Shown: piece by piece, positions 38,811 through 47,203 of the stretch | How the letters are laid out: each line of letters starts with the position of its first letter | Position numbering within the stretch: the first letter of the stretch is position 1 | Source: Variovorax paradoxus | GTDB lineage: Bacteria > Pseudomonadota > Gammaproteobacteria > Burkholderiales > Burkholderiaceae_C | Reading direction: 5' to 3' | NCBI RefSeq assembly: GCF_902712855.1 | Contig: NZ_LR743507.1 | Coordinates: forward strand, 730,001-794,000 | DNA: 64,000 nucleotides | The notes under the pieces: model-generated | The model's database searches: none | What the model saw: the letters and a program-made list of their open reading frames with translations, nothing else | Told to the model about the DNA's origin: nothing | Made by a program: the position numbers and the translations under genes

Positions 38811-39584
38811 TTACTTTTCCGCGAAGGCGCGCTCGACGACGAAATCGCCGGGCGTCGACGTGTTGCCTTCCTTGAAGCCGCGCTTCTCCAGGATGTGCTT
38901 CAGGTCGACCAGCAGGCCGGGGCTGCCGCACAGCATGACGCGGTCTTCCTCGACGTTCAGCGGCGGCAGGCCGAGGTCGTCTGTGAGCTTGTTGCTCTCG
39001 ATCAGGTCGGTGATGCGGCCCTGGTTGCGGAATTCCTCGCGCGTGACCGTGGGGTAGTACAGCAGTTGCTTCTCGATCATCTCGCCCAGGATCTCGTGCT
39101 TGGGCAGGTGGTCGGTCACGAGGTCGTGGTAGGCCAGTTCGTCGACCTGGCGCACGCCGTGCACCAGGATGACCTGCTCGAACTTCTCGTAGGTCTCGGG
39201 GTCGCGGATGATGCTCATGAACGGTGCAAGGCCGGTGCCGGTGCCGAACAGGTACAGGCGCTTGGCGGGCAGCGTGTAGTCGATCAGCAGCGTGCCGGTG
39301 GGCTTGCGGCCCACGATGATGGTGTCGCCGACCTGGATGTGCTGCAGCTTCGAGGTGAGCGGGCCGTCTTCCACCTTGATGCTCAGGAACTCGAGGTGTT
39401 CCTCGTAGTTCGCGCTCACGATGCTGTACGCGCGCAGCAGGGGCTTGTTGTTGACCTTCAGGCCGATCATCGTGAAATGACCGTTCGAGAAGCGCAGCGC
39501 GGGGTCGCGCGTGGTGGTGAAGGTGAACAGGCGGTCGGTCCAGTGGTGGACGCTCAGGACGCGTTCTTCGCTGAATGCACTCAT
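38811..39584 (-). CDS. fpr: Ferredoxin/flavodoxin-NADP+ reductase
   Basis: The 257-residue FAD enzyme moves electrons between NADPH and ferredoxin or flavodoxin. The FAD motif is PLLRAYSIVSANYEEHLEF, the NADP site is LFGTGTGLAPFMSII, and the C-terminal family end is VERAFAEK. Start ATG 39584 (MSAFSEERVLSVHHWTDRLFTF) is chosen by family fit. It is the first gene of the minus-strand operon with tetR and ena, divergent from the reductase hnr. This suggests it feeds low-potential electrons to that iron-sulfur enzyme. It could also be the general housekeeping Fpr. Confidence 0.92.
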   Translation of the reverse strand: MSAFSEERVLSVHHWTDRLFTFTTTRDPALRFSNGHFTMIGLKVNNKPLLRAYSIVSANYEEHLEFLSIKVEDGPLTSKLQHIQVGDTIIVGRKPTGTLLIDYTLPAKRLYLFGTGTGLAPFMSIIRDPETYEKFEQVILVHGVRQVDELAYHDLVTDHLPKHEILGEMIEKQLLYYPTVTREEFRNQGRITDLIESNKLTDDLGLPPLNVEEDRVMLCGSPGLLVDLKHILEKRGFKEGNTSTPGDFVVERAFAEK

Positions 39585-39748
39585 ACGGAACTCAAGAGTA
39601 GGTTGGAGACTAGGAGGGTTGGCTGAGCCTGCATGCACGCGATTGGGGCGTGGATTGCCGGCCGGCTCCGAACCCTCCATTGTCGTTGGTCGGAAAAACC
39701 CCGATGAACATCGCGAGAAAACACCATTGCAAGCATCGGGCCCGTTTG

Positions 39749-39803
39749 CTACATTGATCTCGAATGTAGTGAACGCAACATGAAAGTGTAGGGAATGCTA
39801 CAC
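39749..39803. promoter_or_regulatory. Two inverted repeats in the fpr-hnr divergent region, candidate TetR operators
   Basis: CTACATT-N7-AATGTAG (39749-39769) and GTGTAG-N6-CTACAC (39786-39803) share TGTAG/CTACA half-sites. They lie in the 332-bp region between divergent fpr and hnr, in an AT-richer patch. The rest of 39585-39916 has no gene. Binding by the TetR product is inferred. Confidence 0.5.
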
Positions 39804-39916
39804 AAACGGAAGTCGGCGCACAAGCAGGAATGCGGCACGTTTGTTGCAAAGACCGACGCACCGGATTCGTTACCCATGTACGCCTTGCACGCACACACGC
39901 CCCACGAGATCGCCCG

Positions 39917-41524
39917 ATGACAGAACATACGAAAACAGATGGCCTCCCCGGCATCGACATGCCCGTGCTGGCCGACGCCGCATTCGGCAAGGCGCCCCCG
40001 CGCAACGAGCGCATGAGCACGGCCAAGGTCGAGTGCAATGCCTGCCCGGTGCTGTGCCAGATCTCCGACGGGCGCACCGGCGCATGCGACCGCTACGCCA
40101 ACCGTGAAGGCGTGCTGGTGCGCGTCGATCCGGTGGTGTTGCTGCGCCGGACGATCGAGGGCGAGGCGCCTGCACTGGTGGCCTTCGACCGGCCGGGCGC
40201 GGAGCCCGCCGCAGGCGAGGCTCCCGACTGGAACGGCGACTTGCTGCACGCCGACGAAGTCTTCGTCACCGGCGTGGGTTCCTCCACCACCTATCCCGAC
40301 TACAAGCCCGCACCCTTCATCGTGGCCTCCAAGGCCCGGGGCGTCGACATGGTCACGGTGGTCACCGAAGGCATCTTCAGCTATTGCAGCTTCAAGGTGA
40401 AGATCGACACCGACCGCTTCCTCGGCTCCGAGCAGGCCAACGTGCGCTACCGCGGCGAGGTGGTGGGCCACGTCACCACGGCCGAATACGGCTCGCAGAT
40501 GCTCTCGCTGGGCGGCGTGCACCACCTCACAGGCGGCAGCAAGAAGGAAGGCCGCATGACCGCCGAGCTGATGCAGCTGCTGGGCAACAAGAAGGCGGTG
40601 GAGTGCACCATCGACGGCGGCTCCACGCTCATCATCCAGGCCGGCAAGGCGCCCATCGTCAACGGCGTGGAAGAGCAGCGCATGCGCGTGGGCTGCGGCT
40701 CCGCGGCGGTCGGCATCTTCGCGCGCCAGTTCGCCGGCGTGGCCGACGAGGTGGTGGTTGTCGACGACCACATCACTGGCGTGCTCACCGAGCACCAGGC
40801 CGGCCGCTGCCTCGACATGGCGCCTTCCGGCATCCAGATGCTGGGGCGCAAGTCCACACCGGGGCGCTACTTCCAGGTGGCCAATCCGGGCAACGGCTGG
40901 GGTGGCACCGACATCGCCGATCCGCTCGCCATCATCGAAGGCTGGGAAGAGGGCGTGGCCCGTCCCGGACTGCGCCTGCTCATGACGTCGACCACCGGCG
41001 AGCACGCGCAGTGGTACGTGCTCGACGACGCGCTCAAGCCCGTCGAGCAACCCATGCCGGCCGAGGTGAAGCGCATCGTCGACCGCATCGGCGAGAACTG
41101 CGAACCATCGCTGTGCACGGTGCTGTTCCTCGGTGGTGCGGGCGGCAGCCTGCGCGCTGGCGTCACCGAGAACCCCGTGCTGCTCACGCGCGCCATCAAG
41201 CGCGCGCTGGTCAACGTCACCTGCGGCGGCGCGCCGGCCTACGTGTGGCCCGGCGGCGGCATCACCGTGATGGCCGACGTCATGCGCATGCCCGACAACA
41301 GCTTCGGCACCGTGCCCACGCCGGCGATCGTGGCGCCCATCGAGTTCAGCATGCGGCGCGACGACTACGAGGCGCTCGGCGGCCACATGGAGCACATCTT
41401 CCCGCTCGAGCAGGCGCTCGCGCGCGGTGCCTGGCAGGAAGACGGCGCACCGCTCGCGCGCCAGTGGCTTGCAATGGACGACGCCAACCCGTGGCCGCTC
41501 GGCCACACCCCCATGCTGGGCTGA
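39917..41524 (+). CDS. hnr: 6-hydroxynicotinate reductase-like iron-sulfur protein
   Basis: The predicted reaction reduces 6-hydroxynicotinate to 1,4,5,6-tetrahydro-6-oxonicotinate using reduced ferredoxin. The 535 residues carry an N-terminal cysteine set C40-x2-C43-x3-C47-x9-C57, suited to a [4Fe-4S] cluster. A large domain follows with many Gly-rich turns (GGSTLIIQAGKAPIVNG, VGCGSAAVGIFARQF). I recognise it as the family annotated as 6-hydroxynicotinate reductase. It heads an operon with UPF0280, two DUF1185 genes, the importer, nicotinamidase and nicAB, and is divergent from fpr. Start ATG 39917 is chosen after the promoter region; an upstream frame to 39830 is not family-like. Confidence 0.78.
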   Translation: MTEHTKTDGLPGIDMPVLADAAFGKAPPRNERMSTAKVECNACPVLCQISDGRTGACDRYANREGVLVRVDPVVLLRRTIEGEAPALVAFDRPGAEPAAGEAPDWNGDLLHADEVFVTGVGSSTTYPDYKPAPFIVASKARGVDMVTVVTEGIFSYCSFKVKIDTDRFLGSEQANVRYRGEVVGHVTTAEYGSQMLSLGGVHHLTGGSKKEGRMTAELMQLLGNKKAVECTIDGGSTLIIQAGKAPIVNGVEEQRMRVGCGSAAVGIFARQFAGVADEVVVVDDHITGVLTEHQAGRCLDMAPSGIQMLGRKSTPGRYFQVANPGNGWGGTDIADPLAIIEGWEEGVARPGLRLLMTSTTGEHAQWYVLDDALKPVEQPMPAEVKRIVDRIGENCEPSLCTVLFLGGAGGSLRAGVTENPVLLTRAIKRALVNVTCGGAPAYVWPGGGITVMADVMRMPDNSFGTVPTPAIVAPIEFSMRRDDYEALGGHMEHIFPLEQALARGAWQEDGAPLARQWLAMDDANPWPLGHTPMLG

Positions 41525-41526
41525 CC

Positions 41527-42432
41527 ATGGCCGCCCAACGCAGCGCGCTCGACAACGGCCGCTGGCATTTCAACCACGGCCCGATCGACATCGTGGCCGA
41601 AGCGCATGGCGATCCGTATGCCGTCGCGGCGGCGCATGACGCGGCGTGGGCGCGCTTCGTCCATGTGCTCGACGAACTCGTGCGCGAGTTGCCGCTGCTG
41701 CGCCTGCCCGTCACCGACAGGATGCGTCCTCGCCACGTGATCGCGCGCCGCATGTGGGACGCCTGTGCCGCGTTCTCTCCGACCTTCATCACGCCGATGG
41801 CCGCAGTGGCCGGTTCGGTGGCGCAGGAACTCGTCGCTTTCTACGACCGTCCCGGCGTCGAGCGCGCGTGGATCAACAACGGCGGCGACATCGCGCTGCA
41901 TCTCGCGCCCGGCCAGTCGGCACGCGTGGGCGTGTTCTCCGACCTCGCGCGTTTCGACTGGCGCACGCACGGCGGCGTGCTCACCACCGACGGCCAGTTC
42001 GAGCTTCGTGCCGACCAGCCCGTGCGCGGTGTCGCCACCAGCGGATGGCGCGGCCGCAGCTTCTCGCTCGGCATCGCCGACAGCGTGACCGTGCTGGCTC
42101 CGACGGCCGCGCAGGCCGATGCCGCTGCAACAGTGATCGCCAATGCCGTCGACGTCGACGACGCCGCCATCGCGCGGCGCCCTGCGAGCGAATGCAAGGA
42201 CGACAGCGACCTCGGCGACATGCTCGTCACCGTCGATGTGCCGGCACTCGCGCCCGCGCAGGTGCGCAACGCACTCGATACGGGCGCGGTGTGCGCCAGG
42301 GTGCTGCAGAAAGGCGGGCTCGTGTGGGCTGCTCTACTCGTTTGTCAGGGGCAGTGGCGACTCGTCGAGCCCTTATGCTCGAAGGCGCTCAAGACGGAGC
42401 TGCCGAATCCGGTTGGTTCAGTATTTGCTTAA
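41527..42432 (+). CDS. UPF0280 family protein (ApbE-like fold)
   Basis: The 301-residue protein begins 2 bases after the hnr stop, so it is tightly coupled to it. Conserved features include ERAWINNGGDIALHL, GVATSGWRGRSFSLGIADSVTVLA and TVIANAVDVDD. These resemble the flavin-transferase/ApbE superfamily, where NGGDI and TSG motifs bind FAD and metal. Inference: it may flavinylate or mature the reductase, or act on the ring. No experimental function is known to me for this group. Confidence 0.82.
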   Translation: MAAQRSALDNGRWHFNHGPIDIVAEAHGDPYAVAAAHDAAWARFVHVLDELVRELPLLRLPVTDRMRPRHVIARRMWDACAAFSPTFITPMAAVAGSVAQELVAFYDRPGVERAWINNGGDIALHLAPGQSARVGVFSDLARFDWRTHGGVLTTDGQFELRADQPVRGVATSGWRGRSFSLGIADSVTVLAPTAAQADAAATVIANAVDVDDAAIARRPASECKDDSDLGDMLVTVDVPALAPAQVRNALDTGAVCARVLQKGGLVWAALLVCQGQWRLVEPLCSKALKTELPNPVGSVFA

Positions 42433-42452
42433 CGAAAGCAAGGTTCTTCTCC

Positions 42453-43094
42453 ATGATCGAAATCCGACGCGTCTTCACCCAGGTCGAGCACATCCACCAC
42501 GAGTTCGGCCCGCGTGCCGAAACGCCGCTGGTGCGCGGTGCCATCGGCGCGGTGCTGACCAATCCGTTCGCGGGCCGCTACGAGGCAGACATCCTGCCGA
42601 TGATGGCGCTGCTCGACCCCGTGGGCGTCGACATGGCGCACCGGCTGCACGCCGCCATGGACGTACCCGTCGAGCAGATCGCCACCTACGGCAAGGGGGC
42701 CATCGTCGGTGCCGACGGCGAGCTCGAACACGGTGCGCTGTGGCATGTGCCCGGCGGCTACGCGATGCGCGAACTGCTCGGCTGGAAAGGCAGCCGCGTC
42801 GCCTACACCGCGGGCATCGCCGAAGAGAAAACGGGCCAGCCCGGCAATGCGCTCTCCATCGTGCCCTCGACCAAGAAGGTCGGGCCGCCCGGCGCCGCAC
42901 TCGACGTGCCGCTCACCAACATCAACGCCAGCTACGTGCGCGGCCAGTTCGATGCCCTCGAGGTGCGCGTGCCCGGCGCGCCCGCGGCCGACGAGATCGT
43001 CTTCATCCTGGCGATGAGCACCGGCTACCGCGTGCATGCCCGCGTCGGCGGCCTGCTCGCAAAAGACATCAGCAAGTGGGACGGCTTGCGCTGA
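42453..43094 (+). CDS. DUF1185 (amino acid synthesis family) protein, first copy
   Basis: The 213-residue protein belongs to the PF06684 family, for which structural genomics showed a chorismate-mutase-like fold and no firm function. Characteristic segments are GAVLTNPFAGRYEADILPMMALLD, ATYGKGAIVGADGELEHGALWHVPGGYAMRELL and LSIVPSTKKVGPPGAALDVPLTNINASYVRGQFDALEVRVPGAP. It is in the hnr operon. With the second copy it may act on 2-formylglutarate or another ring-opened intermediate; this is inference from context. Confidence 0.85.
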   Translation: MIEIRRVFTQVEHIHHEFGPRAETPLVRGAIGAVLTNPFAGRYEADILPMMALLDPVGVDMAHRLHAAMDVPVEQIATYGKGAIVGADGELEHGALWHVPGGYAMRELLGWKGSRVAYTAGIAEEKTGQPGNALSIVPSTKKVGPPGAALDVPLTNINASYVRGQFDALEVRVPGAPAADEIVFILAMSTGYRVHARVGGLLAKDISKWDGLR

Positions 43095-43150
43095 CAAGGA
43101 CTATGACCATGACCAAGACATCGCTATCAAACTCGATCGCCACTCATTCG

Positions 43151-43247
43151 GGAACGCCGCGGAACCGGCTTTGCCGGGCCGCAGGTGTTGCCCCCTGCAA
43201 GGGGGGAGGCGAAGCGACACGCAGTGCGCGCAGCCTGGGGGTGTGCC
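43151..43247 (-). repeat. Single inverted copy of the 97-bp repeat between the DUF1185 genes
   Basis: It runs from GGAACGCCGCGGAACCGGC to CAGCCTGGGGGTGTGC, the reverse complement of the array unit. It ends only 1-2 bases before the ATG of the second DUF1185 gene. The only purine-rich sequence available as a ribosome site, GGGGGTG, is therefore part of the repeat. Confidence 0.92.
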
Positions 43248-43248
43248 A

Positions 43249-43836
43249 ATGACTACCGCCAACATCCGCAAGCTCGTCGTCCAGATCGATGAAACCCGCA
43301 AGGAAATGGGCCAGGACATCACGCCGCCCACGCGCCGCGCCGTCGCCATCGCCGTGATCGAGAACCCCTACGCCGGCCGCTACAGCGAGAACCTCGACGA
43401 GCTCATCGCCATCGGCGAGGAACTCGGCGCGCTGCTGGGCCAGAAGGCCGTGAAGGCGCTGGGCATCGAGCCCGGCCAGGCGCAGAGCTACGGCAAGGCC
43501 GCCATCGTCGGCGAGCGCGGCGAGCTCGAGCACGCCGCCGCCATCCTGCATCCCAAGCTGGGCGCGCCGCTGCGCGTGGCGGTCGAGAAGGGCGCGGCGC
43601 TCGTGCCATCGGCCAAGAAGCAGGGCACGCTCGGTACCGCCATCGACGTGCCGCTCGGCCACAAGGACGCCGCCTTCGTGCGCAGCCACTTCGATGCGGT
43701 CGAAGCCCGCGTGAGCGACGCGCCTCGCGCCAACGAGATCGTGGTGGCGGTCGCAGTCACCGACAGCGGCCGTCCGCTGCCGCGCATCGGCGGCCTGCAG
43801 GCCAGCGAAATCAAGGGCGAAGACGGACTGCGTTGA
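43249..43836 (+). CDS. DUF1185 (amino acid synthesis family) protein, second copy
   Basis: The 195-residue paralogue of the preceding protein has the same landmarks: IAVIENPYAGRYSENLDELIAIGEEL, SYGKAAIVGERGELEHAAAILHPKLGAPLR, LVPSAKKQGTLGTAIDVPLGHKDAAFVRSHFDAVEARVSDAP. Pairing of two divergent copies suggests a heteromeric enzyme. The start abuts the family-A repeat, and no ribosome site outside the repeat is visible. Confidence 0.86.
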   Translation: MTTANIRKLVVQIDETRKEMGQDITPPTRRAVAIAVIENPYAGRYSENLDELIAIGEELGALLGQKAVKALGIEPGQAQSYGKAAIVGERGELEHAAAILHPKLGAPLRVAVEKGAALVPSAKKQGTLGTAIDVPLGHKDAAFVRSHFDAVEARVSDAPRANEIVVAVAVTDSGRPLPRIGGLQASEIKGEDGLR

Positions 43837-43917
43837 CCCTCCGCATCCGTGCCGCGTTTCGCGAACCCTCGCACCCATAACTCGAATTCTTTCCGTCTTA
43901 ACCCTAGGAGCTTCTCG

Positions 43918-45123
43918 ATGAACCCATTGCGCCATGTTTTCTGCGCCGCCTCCGTCGTCACGCTGGCCACGGCCCTCGTCCCCGCGCACGCGCAGGGCGT
44001 GATCAAGATCGGTGAAATCAACAGCTACAAGGCGCAGCCCGCCTTCCTCGAGCCCTACAAGAAGGGCATGGAGCTCGCGGTCGACGAGATCAACGCCAAG
44101 GGCGGCATCAACGGCAAGAAGATCGAGCTCATCAGCCGCGACGACAACGCGAACCCCGGCGACGCGGTGCGCGTGGCCGAAGAGCTCATCTCGCGCGAGA
44201 AGATCGACGTGCTGGCCGGCGCCTTCCTGTCGAACACCGGCCTGGCGCTGACCGACTTCGCCAAGCAAAAGAAATTCTTCTACCTCGCCGCCGAGCCGCT
44301 CACCGACAAGATCGTCTGGAGCAACGGCAACAAATACACCTACCGCCTGCGCCCCTCGACCTACATGCAGGTCGCGATGCTGGTGCCCGAGGCCGCCAAG
44401 CTCAAGAAGAAGCGCTGGGCGATCGTGTACCCCAACTACGAATACGGCCAGTCGTCGGCCGCCACCTTCAAGACCCTCCTGAAGGCCGCGCAGCCCGACG
44501 TCGAGTTCGTCACCGAACAGGCCCCGCCGCTGGGCAAGGTCGATTCGGGCAGCGTGGTGCAGGCCCTGGCCGATGCCAAGCCCGACGCGATTTTCAACGT
44601 GCTGTTCGGCGCCGACCTCTCCAAGTTCGTGCGCGAGGGCAACACGCGCGGCCTCTTCAAGGACCGCGAGGTGGTGAGCGTGCTGACCGGCGAGCCCGAG
44701 TACCTCGACCCGCTGAAGGACGAAGCGCCCAACGGCTGGATCGTCACCGGCTATCCCTGGAACGGCGTGAAGACCGCAGAGCACAAGGCGTTCCTCGATG
44801 CCTACCAGGCCAAGTTCAAGGACTATCCGCGCCTCGGCTCGGTGGTCGGCTACAGCGCCATCCACTCCATCGCGGCGGGCATCAAGAAGGCCGGCGGCAC
44901 CGACACCGAGAAGCTCGTCGCGGCCTTCAAGGGCCTGCAGGTCGACACGCCCTTCGGCAAGATCAGCTACCGCACGCAGGACAACCAGTCCACCATGGGC
45001 GCCTACGTAGGCAAGACCAAGAACGATGGCGGCAAGGGCGTGATGGTCGACTACGTCTACCTCGACGGCGCGAAGTTCCAGCCGTCGGACGACGAAGTCA
45101 AGAAGATGCGTCCCGCGGACTGA
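43918..45123 (+). CDS. Branched-chain-type ABC transporter substrate-binding protein
   Basis: The 401-residue periplasmic binding protein of the LivK type has a signal peptide ending near VPAHAQG. Its body includes VIKIGEINSYKAQPAFLEPYKKGMELAVDEINAKGGINGKKIELISRDDNANPGDAVR. AGGAG lies 8-12 bases before ATG 43918. It is followed by a fused permease and two ATPases in the nicotinate operon. Likely cargo is nicotinate, nicotinamide or a pyridine relative, inferred from neighbours. Confidence 0.88.
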   Translation: MNPLRHVFCAASVVTLATALVPAHAQGVIKIGEINSYKAQPAFLEPYKKGMELAVDEINAKGGINGKKIELISRDDNANPGDAVRVAEELISREKIDVLAGAFLSNTGLALTDFAKQKKFFYLAAEPLTDKIVWSNGNKYTYRLRPSTYMQVAMLVPEAAKLKKKRWAIVYPNYEYGQSSAATFKTLLKAAQPDVEFVTEQAPPLGKVDSGSVVQALADAKPDAIFNVLFGADLSKFVREGNTRGLFKDREVVSVLTGEPEYLDPLKDEAPNGWIVTGYPWNGVKTAEHKAFLDAYQAKFKDYPRLGSVVGYSAIHSIAAGIKKAGGTDTEKLVAAFKGLQVDTPFGKISYRTQDNQSTMGAYVGKTKNDGGKGVMVDYVYLDGAKFQPSDDEVKKMRPAD

Positions 45124-45168
45124 TCGCGCCACAGACCCTTACTTTCAAAGAGCTAGCGGACCATTCCA

Positions 45169-45260
45169 GGAATACCGCGGAACCGGCTTTGCCGGGCCGC
45201 CGGTAGTGCCCCCGGCAGGGGGTTGGCGGCCACACGAAGTGGGCAAGCCTGGGGGCGAGC
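45169..45260 (-). repeat. Single inverted copy of the 97-bp repeat before the LivHM permease
   Basis: GGAATACCGCGGAACCGGC to GCCTGGGGGCGAGC, a more diverged copy (GGCCACACGAAGTGGGC in its middle). It fills the gap after the binding-protein gene and ends 11 bp before the permease start, leaving room for a separate AAAGGA ribosome site. Confidence 0.88.
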
Positions 45261-45271
45261 AAAGGATATTT

Positions 45272-47203
45272 ATGAGTTTCTCAGGCTTCGTTGTTCAGTT
45301 GCTCAACGGATTGGCCGGCGCGTCCTCGCTCTTCTTCGTGGCGGCCGGTCTTTCGTTGATCTTCGGCGTGACGCGCATCGTCAATTTCGCCCACGGATCG
45401 TTCTTCATGGTGGGCATCTACCTCGCGTACACGCTCGTCGAGAAGCTGGGCCCGAGCCTGGGCTTCTGGCCGGCGCTGCTGATCGCTGCGGTGGCGGTCG
45501 GCGTGCTCGGCGCGCTCATCGAAGTGCTGCTGCTGCGCCGCATCTACAAGGCGCCCGAACTGTTCCAGCTGCTGGCCACCTTCGCGCTGGTGCTCGTCAT
45601 CAAGGACGCGGTGCTGTGGCTCTGGGGGCCCGACGAACTGCTCGGCCCTCGCGCGCCCGGCCTGAAGGGCTCGGTCGAGATCCTCGGGCGGCAGTTTCCT
45701 TCCTATGACCTGTTCCTGATCGTCGTCGGCCCGCTGGTGCTCGGCCTCGTGTGGCTGCTGCTCACGCGCACGCGCTTCGGCACGCTGGTGCGCGCCGCCA
45801 CGCAGGACCGCGAAATGGTCAGCGCGCTGGGCGTCAACCAGGCCTGGCTCTTCACGGCCGTGTTCGCACTCGGCGCGCTGCTCGCGGGTCTCGGCGGCGC
45901 GCTGCAGCTGCCGCGCGAACCCGCCACGCTCGAGATGGACCTGAACACCATCGGCGCCGCCTTCGTGGTGGTGGTGGTGGGCGGCATGGGCTCGCTGCCG
46001 GGCGCCTATGTGGCCGCGCTGCTCATCGCCGAGATCAAGGCCGTGTGCATCTGGCTCGGCGTGGTCCAGATCTTCGGCATCGACGTGTCCTTTTCCAAGC
46101 TCACGCTGATGGTCGACTTCCTGGTGATGGCCATCGTGCTCGTGTGGCGTCCCTGGGGCCTGTTCGGCCGGCCGCAGGCGCCGAGCCGCTATGTGGGCAT
46201 GCAGGAGGAGCCTCTGCGCCGTCCGGGCAACGCCTACCTCGTGGCTGCCGCGGCGCTCGGCCTGATGCTCGCCGTGCTGCCGGTGCTCACGGTCGACTCG
46301 CCCTACACCATGGTGCTGATGATCGACCTGATGATCGCCGCGCTGTTCGCCACCAGCCTGCACTTCATCATGGGGCCGGCCGGCATGCATTCCTTCGGCC
46401 ATGCCGCTTACTTCGGCCTCGGCGCCTACGGCGCGGCGCTGCTGGTGCGCGCTCTGCACCTGCCGATGGAGCTCGCGCTGGTGGTGGCGCCACTGGTCGC
46501 GGCGCTCGGCGCCTTCGTCTACGGCTGGTTCGCGGTGCGGCTGTCGGGCGTGTACCTGGCCATGCTCACGCTGGCCTTCGCGCAGATCACCTGGGCCATC
46601 ACCTACCAGTGGGACAGCTTCACCGGCGGCAGCAACGGGCTGACCGGCGTGTGGCCTTCCGAATGGCTGTCCGACAAGCGCGCCTACTACTGGCTCACGC
46701 TGGTGCTGGTGGGCGCGGGCGTGTGGTGGCTGCGCCGCGTGCTGTTCTCGCCCTTCGGCTATGCGATGCGCGCCGGCCGCGACTCGGTGCTGCGCGCCGA
46801 CGCCATCGGCATCGACGTCAAGCGCATGCAGTGGGCCGCCTTCGTCATCGCGGGCACCATCGCGGGTTTGGCGGGCGCGCTGTTCGCCTTCTCTAAGGGC
46901 AGTATCTCGCCGGAGACGCTGTCGGTGGGCAAGTCGGTCGACGGCCTCGTGATGGTGCTGCTCGGCGGCATCCAGACGCTCGCGGGCCCGGTGGTCGGCG
47001 CCGTCACGTTCACGTGGCTGCACGACACCGTGGCACGCAACACCGACTACTGGCGCGCGATGCTCGGCGCCATCATCCTGATCCTGGTGCTGCTGTTCCC
47101 GCAGGGCATCGCAGGTTCGATCAAGCAGCTGGCCGAGCGCTGGCGCACACCCAGGGGCGAAGCCGGTGAAGCCAAGGCCAAGCTCGAGGAGGTGAAGGCA
47201 TGA
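45272..47203 (+). CDS. Fused LivH-LivM branched-chain-type ABC permease
   Basis: The 643-residue protein joins two permease subunits in one chain. The LivH-like half (about residues 1-300) opens LLNGLAGASSLFFVAAGLSLIFGVTRIVNFAHGSFFMVGIYLAY. The LivM-like half (about 340-620) contains LHFIMGPAGMHSFGHAAYFGLGAYGAALLVRAL and AGTIAGLAGALFAFSKGSISPETLS. The linker near 300-340 is where the subunits are usually separate genes. Such fusions are known in this family. It supplies the membrane channel for the adjacent ATPases and binding proteins. Confidence 0.9.
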   Translation: MSFSGFVVQLLNGLAGASSLFFVAAGLSLIFGVTRIVNFAHGSFFMVGIYLAYTLVEKLGPSLGFWPALLIAAVAVGVLGALIEVLLLRRIYKAPELFQLLATFALVLVIKDAVLWLWGPDELLGPRAPGLKGSVEILGRQFPSYDLFLIVVGPLVLGLVWLLLTRTRFGTLVRAATQDREMVSALGVNQAWLFTAVFALGALLAGLGGALQLPREPATLEMDLNTIGAAFVVVVVGGMGSLPGAYVAALLIAEIKAVCIWLGVVQIFGIDVSFSKLTLMVDFLVMAIVLVWRPWGLFGRPQAPSRYVGMQEEPLRRPGNAYLVAAAALGLMLAVLPVLTVDSPYTMVLMIDLMIAALFATSLHFIMGPAGMHSFGHAAYFGLGAYGAALLVRALHLPMELALVVAPLVAALGAFVYGWFAVRLSGVYLAMLTLAFAQITWAITYQWDSFTGGSNGLTGVWPSEWLSDKRAYYWLTLVLVGAGVWWLRRVLFSPFGYAMRAGRDSVLRADAIGIDVKRMQWAAFVIAGTIAGLAGALFAFSKGSISPETLSVGKSVDGLVMVLLGGIQTLAGPVVGAVTFTWLHDTVARNTDYWRAMLGAIILILVLLFPQGIAGSIKQLAERWRTPRGEAGEAKAKLEEVKA

